A stretch of 64,000 bases of DNA. It comes from Centrapalus pauciflorus (Eukaryota > Streptophyta > Magnoliopsida > Asterales > Asteraceae). Position numbers and translations under genes: made by a program. Position 1 is the stretch's first letter. Each line of letters starts with the position of its first letter. Under the pieces are notes generated by a model. It was not told where the DNA came from, ran no database searches, and was given only the letters and a program-made list of their open reading frames with translations. Below, one piece after another: positions 25,104 to 39,665 of the stretch. The stretch is from positions 434,001 to 498,000 of the forward strand of contig JAANYP010000722.1 of NCBI GenBank assembly GCA_020465985.1, written 5' to 3'.

Positions 25104-26374
25104 GAGTTTGTTGAGCACAAAAACAGAGTTTTTGTAAACGTTTTGTCTGTAATGAAGTAATCTTAATCAATAATAATATGTTTAACTATAAATGTAATTG
25201 TAATTGATATTTTGAAGAATGCATTTGACCCTGCAAAACCTCTTGCTAAGTAATTACACTTTACTTGTTATTAGTTAATCTTGATAAAAAAAAAAGAGAA
25301 AAGTTGATTGCTATTTTAAGCAATTCTTCCAAATCTTATTTATCAACGGTAATTTGCTGACTTTTGTCGGTGTTTTTTTGACTTAAACTAAAGCATTAGT
25401 ATTATTTTTTGTACTAGTACTTTTTCTAAAAGTTATTCTCTTCTAAAATAGAGTAAACTTCTTTTAAAAACATTTGTTTTGTTAAGCTTCTAAAACGTTA
25501 ACTTTGAACTAAGACACATTTCTTCAAAATTTATACATGAATTTCTTAGGATGATGATCAGAATGTCCATGGATCATACACAATCTAATAAATTGTTCAC
25601 TAGCATTAAGTTTAAGCTTTGTGATCACTTATATGAATATGATATAAATCTCAATAAGAGTTCTACTAAGGCTTTGTTTGTTTTTGAGGAAAAGAGTTTT
25701 TTTTTTTTTTTGTATGCAAAATTGAAGACGCGGGAAGACAAAAACAAATGAAGATTGTTTGTTTTTGTGAAGAGAAAAAAGATGAAAAAGGTCTTTAACC
25801 ACTTCCCGTGTCTTCTTCTTAAAAGTGCTTTTTTTTTTTTTTTTACTTTTTTTGTTATTTTCTCCTCTTTCAAGGTTGGTTTCACAGATGTTTAATTTAT
25901 AAATTAATTGTTTGCTAAAAATCTATACAAATGTAAATTACATATTAAAATGTTTATTTTTCTACCAAAAAAGTTTAAAAATACTATTATTTTTCGTTAT
26001 GAACATAATTAAAATTTTTTATTATGGTATGAATAGTACTAATATGTGTTATCGTTGTAAAACTCTTTATTTTTTTTTTATTTTTTTATATTTAACTAAT
26101 AAAAATTCAAAAAATTAGTTTTACATAAAGCACAATTTAAATAGTTTTATTAAAAAATTAATAAAACATTTCATTAACAATACTACATTATTTAACTTTT
26201 AAATGTACGAAATAGTGTCTAGTAAGCTAAATTAGAAGTTAAATATGGTAGATATTAAAATCATTTAAAAAAAATTATTTTTATTTATAGGAGTTAAATT
26301 AGGTAATACTTGATTGTAGTTTTACTTAATTTTTGAATACAAATTACATAATTAACTAAGAGAGATTATATATG
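25104..26374. other. Gene-free AT-rich DNA
   Basis: No gene is supported. An imperfect hairpin pairs GAAGACGCGGGAAG (25725-25738) with CTTCCCGTGTCTTC (25802-25815), embedded in T-runs, and may be a small MITE inserted near 25665-25880. Confidence 0.5.
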
Positions 26375-26459
26375 GAAAATTGCGCGGGAAAATGAATTTT
26401 TGATCAGATGAGAAAGCGACACGTGTCGCTAGACGTTTTCTTTTATTAATATATATAGA
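26375..26459 (-). mobile_element. Orphan Helitron 5' end, minus strand
   Basis: Read on the minus strand it starts TCTATATATATTAATAAAAG after an A and continues to GCGACACGTGTCGC and CATTTTCCCGCGC. The same order of motifs begins the complete Helitron at 13036. I do not find the hairpin plus CTAG terminus at lower coordinates, so the 3' end is lost or diverged. Confidence 0.6.
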
Positions 26460-27444
26460 TAGATGGTTTAATAGTCTTTGAAACAAATTAAAATTAAACT
26501 CGATAAAACATTTATTTTATATAAAAAACAAACAATCCCTTGGCTATTAGCCTATTACCTCTTTCAAAACCATGTTCTTTAAAATGCAGTTCTTATCACA
26601 TGAGATCACTACAATCCTCACCATACTACCAATGCCGGTGGCTTGGTAAAAGAACCCCTCATCGGTATTGACCCCAATCAACTGGTGAATCACTGAGTTA
26701 ATGAGGATGATGTTGGAGAAGGTACCCGATTAAGAAAAATGAAGATATGGGAAACACTTAACTTAATTAATCCTTGATTGAGCCTAAATTTTGAAACTCG
26801 AGCTCGACTCGATAAATTATTTGACATTATCGATCCAAACCGATCCATGCTCACTTATCTTATACTATAATATCTCAATCCCATTTTAATTCATTCTACC
26901 TATGACACCTAACCTATCTTAACCCTATCATATCAAATATTATTTTGTTTATATAATAAACGTTAATATTTAATTTTATCATCTTAAACATCTTTTTGCT
27001 TATATAATAAACATTAATATTCATTTAAACATTAATATTTAATTTTATCATTTTAAGGCATCCATCTCTTTGTGAATATATGAAGAAAGAAAGATTGTTT
27101 TGAGAAAAAATTAATAAAAAGAAAACATAATTTTAAAAATTTATAAATAAAAATATTTTGGTCTGTCATTATATATTCAAATTTGAAATATTTACAAACC
27201 AAACAAACAACCAAAAAGTAAATCTAAATTCTATTTTATTACCATCAACTAAACAAATAACATGTTTCGTTTCTTCTAAATTTTTTTTTTTTTTGTCACA
27301 CATATTCCTCAAGATCTTGTAAACCAGAAGTCACACAAAAAATGTTTTACTTGTTCCCACTAAATACATTGATGATCAAAATTTAAATTAAAAACCAAAC
27401 AACACGTTATACTCTTTTCTTTTTTCTTTTTCCGTACCATTGCA
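26460..27444. other. Gene-free AT-rich DNA
   Basis: I see no gene. A short direct repeat of TTATATAATAAACNTTAATATT occurs at about 26947 and 27000. Confidence 0.4.
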
Positions 27445-27968
27445 CAGGGGTGTTATTCGGACGGGTTAAATGGGTATCGGGTTATTCGATTCGGGTTTGA
27501 GGGTGTGAGTTCTTTGGCCGAACCCGAACCAAATAAGGTAACGGGTTAATCGGTATCAGGTTAAATGGGTATCGGATTAATCGGTTTGGGTTAAACGGGT
27601 TATTAGGTTTTGATATAAAAATAAAATACTTTACAAATTAGTTTAAGCGGGTTAAATGAGTTTGGTAATTTGGTTACACGGGTTAAATGGTTTGACTATT
27701 AAAATTGGGTATGTAAATTTTGACATTATTATATATATAAAAAATTCTAATTCTAATTAAAATTGGGAATTTAAAAATTAAACGTGTTCTTCGGGTTATT
27801 TGGATAGCCAAATAAGCATGAAGCCTACCTGATACCCGAACCGAAATTGTTATTCGGGTATCATTTAACCCGATTAACAAACCGAAAACCGAATAACCCG
27901 ATCCAAATAACCCGTTTAATATTCGGTTCAGGTGTGTTATTCAGGTTAGGTTATTTTGCACAACCCTA
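27445..27968. repeat. hAT-type element filled with GGGTTATTCGGGT words
   Basis: It starts CAGGGGTGTTATTCGG and ends TTGCACAACCCTA, an inverted pair of the CAGGGGTG class. Flanking 8-mers CCATTGCA (27437-27444) and CCATCACA (27969-27976) match at six positions. The interior is dense in GGGTTAA, TCGGGTT and CCCGAA words on both strands. Confidence 0.65.
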
Positions 27969-27982
27969 CCATCACATCCTAA

Positions 27983-29363
27983 CTAGTTGAATACCCGTGC
28001 GTTGCTCGGGTGATGTGCGACGAAATTAATTTTGTTTAATGAAATATGACATAATAAAAATATATTTTATTTAAGAAAACTATACATTGTCTACTAAGAA
28101 AAAAATTACAATTATATTTGAGGTCTATACTTATCTAATTTAATACCCGTGAGTTGATCGAAAGACTAACTTTTAGTTAAAAAAATATATCAGAATGAAA
28201 TATATAGAAAAATAAAAACTACTTATAATTATAATTTACAATAAAATGAAAACCCATCATTTTACCATCAAATAATATTCTAACATTCAAGGAATTTTTG
28301 AATGACCTAAGTGAACAAATTAAAAACTCAGATGATTAAAACTTTAAGAAAAAGTTTACAAAAAAACCACAACTATTTGTTTTTAGTTTTGTGTTTTAAA
28401 GTATAAATATATGATTGTGACTTTATATACACACACATATATACATATGAAATAATTTATAATGAGTTAATATTAAAAAAAAACATATAATGTTTTTATG
28501 ATTCTATCTAAATATTTATCAATTTACTTTTGATGTTATATTTTGATTGACTAGATATTATATTAAGAGTATATTACAAAAATGGACCATGTGGTTTGTT
28601 TAAAATTATGAAAACGGTCCATCAGCTTTAAAAGTTGCAGTGGTGGTCCCTCAAATTACTTTTTACTTGCAGAAACGGTTCCTATGTTTCTAAACTTTTT
28701 AAAAATGATGATTTTGTCCTTTTCTAAATTACACTCAACTATTTAATTTAATTTCACTTTTGATCCTTTTCTTAAATATATATTTTAGTTTTTATACTAT
28801 ACCTATTTTTTTTTAAATAAATTAATATTTAGCTATTAAAATTTATTTCTATTTATATACTTAATTTAGTTATTTTATGCCTCTTTTATGTATTCAATTT
28901 ATTTATTTTATATTTCGTTGGTTAAACTGTTTGTATATTTTTATCATTTATACTTTTCCATCTAGCTATTTCATTAAGTTATTAAGAAAAGTATATATCT
29001 TTAAGTTTTTGTTAGTTTTAATTTAAATATTTTGTTAGTCTAATACGTTACGATTTAATTTAAATATTTGGTTACGCTAATACGTTTTGATTTAAATGTA
29101 TTATTTTATTTGTTTTAATTTAAATATTTTATTATGTAATTACGTTTTGATTTCAATTCAGTATCTCATTGTTTTGATTAACAATTTTGCTATGTTAATA
29201 TTTAAGTGAAAATGAACAAAATATATAAGTGATATTTTCTTTTATTGCAAAACAATTCGTAAACAATAAAATTAATAAAAGTAGTTACATTTTCTGATAA
29301 TTAACCCTTATTTAATACTTGATTGTTTTTTTTAATAATTTTATCCATTTAAATAAGTATAGA
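27983..29363 (-). mobile_element. Candidate Helitron, minus strand
   Basis: On the minus strand the 3' end reads as a hairpin (ACCCGAGC and GCACGGGT arms, 27993-28011), seven to eight bases, CTAG, then T. A matching 5' candidate is TCTATACTTATTTAAATGG at 29363, preceded by A. The 3' end is convincing; the 5' end is a choice among several AT-rich options. A second degenerate 3'-like motif (ATACCCGTGAGTTGATCG) lies at 28142. No helicase coding is seen. Confidence 0.5.
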
Positions 29364-29390
29364 TTATATATTATATATTTATAAATTTAT

Positions 29391-30240
29391 ATGATGAAAT
29401 TTATTAGATATAAAACATGTGAAGCCATTCTCTCCAGCCTAATCCATTTGTGTCCAGCCTCGTTTCAAAAACAATGTCCAGAAAACCCTAGCCCTAATCC
29501 TATCTCACGCACCTCCACCGTTCCTCCCTTTTGGTGCACGCTACCGCTCATCGTCGATCTCCCGACCACCAACGCAATCGATCACCACCCACTCACTCAC
29601 ACAATCCCGCCACACCTCGCCGTAGCAATCGACCACACCTCACCCATGCAATCGGTGTCGTTGCTCAACTTCGATCTACATCTGATGATGTTTTCGGTTT
29701 TGGTAAGTCACATATTTCTATTTCGTTTGGATATATGCTTCTGATTCGTTATTTCCTCTGCTTTGTTGTTTAAACATTTGTATGTGACACTTTGTTGTTT
29801 CTCATGTTATTTGTTGCTAGTTTTTTTATAGTATTAACTTGAGAAATCGATGTTAATGAACGTTCATGTATGGGTTTTTGAGATATATACATTTTAAAAT
29901 TGTTTATGAGTTCATTTATCTGACTATATATGCTACTTTGACACTTGAACGTCAAATAATATGCGTTTTATACTTGGATTGTTATATGTGTTGTAACAAT
30001 GTTGAATTATAGGGTGATTAACTTCACATTGTATTAGCAATTTAACAAATGTTTGGTTTATTGTGTAAACCCTAAATCAATCAATGAACTTATATGTTTG
30101 TGTGTGTGATTTGCTTTGTTATTCTCTACTCAGCATGTTATGTATGTTAAGCATCATGGAAGAGCACCTACCTCTTGAAAGTGATCTTGGAGAGACTGCT
30201 ACTTATCAAAAGGAGGTCGGTTTTTTTTTACTTTGTTCGT
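29391..30240 (+). other. Possible orphan leader and small exon of an unknown gene
   Basis: A C-rich, GC-enriched block (29420-29700) looks like a plant 5' leader and ends in a good donor (TTTTGGTAAGTC). A second coding-like piece at about 30130-30217 would read MEEHLPLESDLGETATYQKE and then meet GGTCGG. I do not recognise the peptide. It may be the captured 5' part of a gene, given the broken pieces that follow. No continuation was found. Confidence 0.3.
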
Positions 30241-30705
30241 ATTTTTATTAATTTCAGTATTCCTCGGCTTTGCAAAGGACTCAAGAGATTCGTCTATAGG
30301 GGCATTTGTTTGATGTGCTATATAAAAGTAATTTTGTGACATGAATAATCAACAGGTTAAAACTAAGATATGAAATTTACACTTATCATAATAATCAGTT
30401 TTCTTATAGGAGTTTTTATTTCCATGTCTGATTATTTTGACCTTAAACTGTCACAAACTGGAATCATAAACACTTCTACCCAACAAACATTAAAATGTGA
30501 TTAGCACATCAATTTGCAAATATCAGTTTAATTCAAACACTCTCGTAGTAGGCAAATCCTAGAATCACTTCATGCTCCTAAAACATCCTCATTTTTTCTG
30601 TTTTGCAAAATGATGGTTTGCTTCTTGTTCCTAAATTATCCAAAAATGTCTTCCTATCATTCTAGATTCTTAAGTACAGGGACACCCGACAAAAAGTAGA
30701 AAATT

Positions 30706-30887
30706 GCCTAACTTTGGTTTTTCATCAGCAGCCCAATCAAGGGCCTTTTGAGCTGAGTTTGTTAGAGGAGGATGTTCAGGACTGAAAAAGAAATAGTCAG
30801 GCTTTCCTATCAATTTGATGGCCTCCTCCCTCACTTTGGAAAGTGTGAACCAATTTGCACGCAAGAGTTTTGAAGCCTGGTTTGTAT
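30706..30887 (-). pseudogene. CLPT (Clp-N domain) gene fragment
   Basis: On the minus strand, after an acceptor (GTTTCTAG), the frame reads ASKLLRANWFTLSKVREEAI, then KLIG, PDYFFFSPEHPPLT and AQKALDWAADEKPKLG. This is a middle exon of the plant plastid CLPT1/CLPT2 accessory proteins, which bear a Clp-N fold and bind the chloroplast ClpPR core. Homology stops abruptly at LG, where the family continues into a GEI..LLLGIW segment; here it runs into unrelated residues and a stop. No upstream exons or transit peptide are visible. It is a truncated, probably captured fragment. Confidence 0.75.
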
Positions 30888-32795
30888 CTAGAAACAAACA
30901 GAGAAGAGAATATGAAATTAACTTGCCTTAATTCTTGTCCATTCTGCTAAAGACAAAATGATTTGGACAATGTTATTTAGGATGCAGGCTCAATCAGCAA
31001 GGCTAGGTCACCAGGTGGAGTTATTCGTAAGAGTCCCATGTTTAAATATCAATAGTGTCGATGCACAAAGAATCATTGAAGGGGACGACAAGAAGCATAA
31101 CAATGTCATTAGCATCTCCACTGTTTAAATATCAATTAAAAATAAATAATTAACATTAGCATTAACCACTTCATTCAAATAACCTCAAAAAGAAGGGAAG
31201 AAGAGGCAGAACAAAGTTGAAGGGCCAAAAAAATGTGTATTTACAATGTTGAATGTTCAATCTTATGTCTTGTATAAATTAATATACTAATCGACAAGCC
31301 TACATGGAAGCCCAAACATGCACGTTAATAAACTGGAACTCTGGAAGCACAAATATTGCCTTGTAACGTAACCAGGTTAGGATTAAGTAATACTTGTTAT
31401 TGTGGTTCATCCCCTAAAATTTTGTTATGGGTCGAAAATCATTGATCTGCAACCATTAATCCCTCTTCAACACATCCCTCACCTCACAGGCCAAGGCATG
31501 CCCCTCATTGAAGGCATAACACAAAGTTGTGCCTCAATGCGCCTTGTGCATAGGCACATCATTCACAGCAACGAAAGTGGGTATGTTTGAACCGCCCAAT
31601 TCCAATAAAAAACCAAATATATAAAAACATAATTTCTTGTGGAAAGGTCGGCGTGCTCTAGCTCATGTTTAGTGAATAGCTGGTAGAATTTTAGTCTCTA
31701 GTTAAGTTGAGTAGAGACATATTCCGTCATTTAGCCATAAATTAAGTGTGGTGTTTCGATGTGCATTTTGAAGGCATTTATGATGTCAAGGAGTTCCACA
31801 AATTCTGAGACATTTCAAACAATGATCCTTAAACCTGAGCAATAGATTATGCTTATATGCAAACAACCACAAAATCTAAATGTAGAATGCAAATTGGTTA
31901 AAGTGAAATTAAACCCACAACGAATATCACAATTATTTGTAAAGTATAAACACAAATAAAAAACACTTATGAAAAAGGGAAGTGACATTTGACACTAACC
32001 CTCGACCCAAATTCTCATCAAAATAGCTTCAGTACCAGTAGTTGAAAACTTTAGCTTCCTCACCTCCAATTCACCCATTGCAAACGACTTTATTCCTATC
32101 AACGACCATCTAACATTCAATTCATCCATTAGAAAACCTTACCATTTCATTTAGAAGGATATAAAAACTACTCACTTGGATAATTACAAACAAATATCCT
32201 CCCGGTAATATTTTTTAAAATATGAAAAAATTATAAGAAATTAGAGTTTATTAAACGGGATGCAACATCCCTTTTTTTAGAAGTTTATAAAAACTACTCA
32301 CTTAGGAACTTTGCCGGTAGAATTAACCCTCTCTGGATTTCTGCAACCGTAAAAAACAGTTAATTTCAAATATCGTCATCCTTTAATTTATTAAAAATTG
32401 GAATTTTAGATTCATAACAAAAGAAAGAAAAACTCAACACAATTGGAAGGACTGAATGCAAAAGTGCCAGCGGTTGGATCTTTGACTCTTTGTTAGTCCT
32501 CCCTAGCGACTTTTACAACATTGATAAATTTATTACGAAGAACATTGCAAAATCTGGATTTCTTCTTGATTTGACATTTGTATGAAACTTCAATTTGATA
32601 TTACTTTTTGCATTCAAAAAAGTAGTATTCCGTTCATTCTTTTTAACATCTTTGTGTTTCATCTCCTACAATAGGGTAATTAAATTGATGGGAACAATGG
32701 ATGTTGTGTTTTTTGTCTACAAAAGGCTATAATTTGTATTGTTTTTCAACTTTTGGTGCTGAAAATTGGGGGCTGTCAGTTCCTATTTTCTAAGG
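30888..32795. other. Gene-free DNA between two gene fragments
   Basis: No gene is supported. The 62-codon frame at 31402-31590 shows no domain. The stretch near 31490-31560 (AGGCATGCCCCTCATTGAAGG and GCGCCTTGTGCATAGGCAC) has a decayed repeat look. The 26-bp word starting TGTCAGTTCCTATTTTC occurs at 32774 and again, identically, at 32926 inside the next fragment. Confidence 0.45.
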
Positions 32796-33394
32796 AGAAA
32801 TGCATGACACAAATGATACTTCTTGCTGGGCCTGGGGTTCTAATTTCTACATTCATTCTTGGTGCAGCTCTGAAGGTATGCTACTATGCTTACATACACC
32901 TTTTTTTTTCAAAATTTTTTTAGGATGTCAGTTCCTATTTTCTAAGGAGAACAACCTAACTGCAGTTAATATTTTCATATGACTGGAACTGGAAAACATC
33001 ATTGCTGCTTGGAGGACTTCTAAGTGCTACTCATCCTGTTGCTTGGTTGCCTTGTTAAAAGAGCTTGGTGCAAGCAAAAAAGTCAGTACTATTATTGAAG
33101 GAGAATCATTAATGAATGACGGGTACTGATTTCCTGTTAGTGTTTAACTTCTTAATTAAGACGGATAATTATTACCGTGGAGCTATTGTAATTCATGTTT
33201 CTATGATATGGAAATTAATAATTATTTTTTGGCCATTTCCAATTTAACTTTATGGTTCATGCTTGACAACAAACTGTATCCTGTATATTCAGGACGACAA
33301 TCGTTGTCTATACACTTTTTTTCCGAATGGTAACTGGATCAAGCTACAACTGGGGGATGGTCATCAAGTTGTTAGCAACAGTATCTCTTGGAGC
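32796..33394 (+). pseudogene. SOS1/NHX7-type Na+/H+ antiporter fragment
   Basis: Three exon-like pieces keep plant splice sites: 32796-32875 (QMILLAGPGVLISTFILGAA and LK), 32966-33122 (SYDWNWKTSLLLGGLLSAT, then LLKELGASKKVSTIIEGESL and MNDG) and 33293-33394 (TTIVVYTLFFRMVTGSSYNW and onwards). This is the transmembrane antiporter core of SOS1, the plasma-membrane Na+/H+ exchanger. Two lesions are clear. The conserved Asp after SAT is His (33032-33034), and one base is missing at about 33043, so the frame runs into TAA within four codons; restoring the family frame makes the rest of the exon readable. Nothing before the QMILLAG segment or after LGA is present. Not a working transporter. Confidence 0.85.
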
Positions 33395-34377
33395 GTAAGT
33401 ATGTTATGTAGTACATATTAATGAAACTAATGAATAAAATTTTTTTTTTACTAAAACAGAGATTAATGATAGATTTACCTTTGTATGTACTTGTTATACA
33501 ATGTTTCTTCTTGCAGGAACGATTGAATCAGCAGTGGAAAACATAGACGTTGGATTCATATATGCTTTGCTGGAGAAAGCATGCAGAGTATAAAGCAGAA
33601 AGCAAACATTAACGTGATGCGAATGTAGCAGAAAGAGATAAATATAGAGAGGTAAATATTAGTAAAAGTTTAAATATCGACATTATCATGAAGTTTGTTA
33701 ATCATATTCTAGTTTGAATCTATCCAATATTCCAGATGTATTTGAATTATCCAGAATTTGTGATAATAAAGGCGATGGAAATATACAATTTTCTGTTTTG
33801 AAACTTTTTTTTTGCAGGTTCTGTTGTGATATTATCCACAATTTGTGATGAACTGGTCATGCAAATATTTTATTTCCAGGTTTGAACCTTTTTTTCTGTA
33901 GTTTCAGTTGTGATTTATCCAGAATATTAGGCGGAACCCCATTGTTTTAGGAATTTTCTGCAGTTTTTTGTTCCAGATTTTTTGTAGTTTTTTCAAAACT
34001 TCTAGCAGTTTGAATATAGTTTTAAAAAACGTGAGCTTTATCCAGAAACATTTAATGATAAACATTGCAGAATTATTTATCCATAAATCCCTTTTTTATG
34101 CTGTTTTTTCTGAGTTATAGCCAATCACATCTTGCCAAATCAGTATTAAAAATCGGAATTACTACCAATAATGAAACGCCACGTCAGCTTTTTTTCTCTC
34201 TGCTCCGTCGGCAATATATATATATAATTAATTCCTCGTCAAATGCAAGAACGAGCAACAACAGTTGACATGCATGATTGCCAGAACTTTGAACCTGATC
34301 GATCAATCGTTTTCATTTGTCTTTAGGAATGTCCCATAATACATTACTTAGGTCGGGTATTAGACTACCGATTAAGA
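33395..34377. other. Gene-free DNA downstream of the antiporter fragment
   Basis: No gene is seen. The phrases TTTGCAGGTTCTGTTGTGAT and TCTGTAGTTTCAGTTGTGAT near 33816 and 33895 suggest a diverged tandem duplication of about 80 bases. Confidence 0.4.
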
Positions 34378-34746
34378 GGGTGTTTGGATTTACATTTAAA
34401 AAATGTTGTAGCATTTTGATAACTAATAATCAAATAATAAATGTAACAAAAAATGCTATGAGAAATGTAGTGTTTGATTTAGTTTCTACTGTTTGCTATC
34501 GTAGTTATCAAATAATTAGTTTTTAAAATGTTTGGATATTTACGTTTTAACTTGTAAAATAACCAAATAATCACTTATTAAGTGAATAAGCTACAATGTT
34601 TAAATTATGAAAAAGTACGGTATGATTAACTTTAAACGCAAATAATCACACGTATGCTATCCAAACACTTTAAACCAATTATTTACGTTAAGTTATTGTA
34701 ACGTAATAAGCTAATGATCTCGTTCATAATGCAAAACCAAACACCC
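34378..34746. repeat. Tourist-like MITE, GGGTGTTTGG ends
   Basis: It starts GGGTGTTTGGATTTAC and ends AAAACCAAACACCCT. The interior words TGTAGCATTTTGATAACTAA and TAGTGTTTGATTTAGTTTCTA recur at 46570-46720 and, inverted, at 46065-46270, so at least three copies lie in this window. The target duplication is not clear. Confidence 0.65.
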
Positions 34747-34854
34747 TATAAGTACCATATGCATATTATATCAAATATATAGAACAAATTTACTTGCACA
34801 CACATATAGGCCGGTATACCAAAATACATATAGGCTTCAAGAGCACAAACCATC

Positions 34855-34856
<2 letters not shown>

Positions 34857-34894
<38 letters not shown>
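34857..34894. repeat. (TA)n microsatellite near the PER1 3' end
   Basis: A TA run of 38 bases lies about 80 bases past the PER1 stop codon, probably within or just after its 3' UTR. Confidence 0.95.
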
Positions 34895-34898
<4 letters not shown>

Positions 34899-34973
34899 TA
34901 AAGTACTAGTAGTTAATTAATTATTAGTACGTATACGTACGTAGTGAAGTGAAGTGGGCGGCGAATGAATTAA

Positions 34974-37624
<2,651 letters not shown>

Positions 37625-37698
37625 GGTTGTACGGTGGAATTGAATTGGAGTTTTGGAGATGGTTGCAGAGAGTATAAAAGGGGGTTGCGGTGAAGGAG

Positions 37699-37724
37699 AC
37701 GTGGTTGATGATTGTAAACGTGGC
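37699..37724 (-). promoter_or_regulatory. Paired ABRE-like ACGTGG motifs of PER1
   Basis: ACGTGG at 37699-37704 and ACGTGGC at 37718-37724 lie 75-100 bases upstream of the PER1 ATG. ACGTGGC is the core bound by ABI5-type bZIP factors in abscisic-acid and seed-maturation promoters. Function is inferred from motif and family expression; the transcription start is not known, so they could fall in the leader. Confidence 0.6.
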
Positions 37725-37879
37725 AGTTGCATAAGATTGCCACATGTCTGTATACCTTTATCATGTCTGGCAAAATGAGCCTCTCTCGATCTTGACTTTA
37801 TGGTGGCAACTGGTCAAAGATACATGGTAACAATTAATCATTTAATATTATTTATCTAACAAATTTAGGTTTTTTTTAT

Positions 37880-38357
37880 GGGATAATTACTAAACTAGTT
37901 AAATATCACACCTCATTATTAAGTTTTAGTCAAATAATATCAATCTAACCAAAATAGTCACACTTTACGTTACCATATTTACGTGATAGCCATTATTTAC
38001 GTGATCTGTACATTTTATTAATATTTTAATGCATTACGTTACAAAAGGTGTTTGGTAACGTAAAGTAATAGTATTTTACGTTACCAAAAGGTGTTTACCA
38101 TGAAATGACAAGCAACCTACTTTTTATTGGGAATGCGCAACATTTAACTTTGGTTATGTAAAGTACCACTACTTTACGTTACAAATTACCTTTTGTAACG
38201 TAATGCATTAAAATATTAATAAAAGTAAATATCACGTAAACGACGGCTATCAGGTAAATGTGGTAATGTAAATTGTGGCTAGTTTGGTTAGATTGATATT
38301 ATTTGGCTAAAACTTGATACCGGGGTGTGTTTTTTTTGGCTATTTTAGTACTTTTCC
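37880..38357. repeat. Foldback MULE-type MITE upstream of PER1
   Basis: It starts GGGATAATTACTAAAC and ends TTTAGTACTTTTCC. TTTTTTTAT flanks it exactly (37871-37879 and 38358-38366). The interior ACGTTAC words match the element at 14112. Its edge is about 255 bases upstream of the PER1 start codon. Confidence 0.85.
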
Positions 38358-39577
38358 TTTTTTTATTCTTTACAATTAAAGTCTTAATTTTTGATGAGAC
38401 AAGATAGATAATTAACTTTATTTTGGATTTTACTTTACCTATTTTCTTGTTAAATTATACAGAATGTTCGTTAAAAGATTTTAAATATAAAATTTCTGGA
38501 TATTAATTCAGTATATATATATATAGTTGTTATAAAGATTATAGAATTTAAACAGGGGAAAGTTTTTGAGTATTTTAACAACAAATTGAGGCCCTATATT
38601 AAGATAAATAATAATAATAATATTTCGTATAGATTAAGTCACTTATAAATAATAAAAACTGAAGCTTTGTATTAACTAGTTTTTTTACAGCAATTGATTG
38701 AGCAACCTTGCAAAACTTCAATTAAATGATTATATTTATTTTATTTTTTGATAATAATCATAATTATCGTGTATCGAAATTGTCACGTCAGTCAGTTCCG
38801 ATAGGAACCATCTCCGTCTCATCCTCTCTCATCTCGCCCGGTCGATCTACTCCTTCTCTCTCTCTTCCTCCTTATTTATTTCTCTCTACGTTTTAAATAA
38901 ATAATGTGTATTTTGTGATACAAAAATGAATAATTTCGATATAAATAATGAAAGCAATTGAATGAGAAAAACTAATATGGCACTGATTTGTCTAGAAATA
39001 TGATATTTGAGAAACACGGGTTCTCCCATCACTCTAAGGGTGGTGGAGTACCCACAATTCCCAAATCACATATTTCTAATCACATCAGTGTCACATTAGG
39101 TTCTCTCTTTTCAATCCTTTTATCTTTGTATCTTTTTAAATTATAGATATAGTTATCTATATATCTTAATACCGATTTTTTAAATACTTAAGAGGGAGAG
39201 GGAGAGAGAAGTGGCTTAGAAGAGGACTGGATGGTTTGATCGGACCAAAGATGACGGGATGGTATTTCCTATGGAATGTACTCTATGTTTAACCCCGATG
39301 GTGCTCGAGGTTACCGGTCCATTCCACTTAAGGCTTTACAGTTTATTACCAAAATTGTTTGTTTTAAAACAAGTTACTTATCAAAATGAATCATTGATCA
39401 AAATATTTTCACACACAAATATTTTTACTTATTTTTTAAAAATCTATATTATGAATAAAATTAATATTTGTTTAACCTTTTAAATTGTTAAATGTAAATT
39501 AAATCAGGAGTAAATTAAATTTGCGACATTGTGATTTATGAAATTAAAAACCAAAGGGGCTAAAATGATCCTTAGAA

Positions 39578-39665
<88 letters not shown>

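Noticed and set aside
29391..29744. 117-codon Pro/His/Thr-rich plus-strand frame
   Set aside because: Composition fits a C-rich untranslated leader; no domain is recognised and an overlapping frame is equally open.
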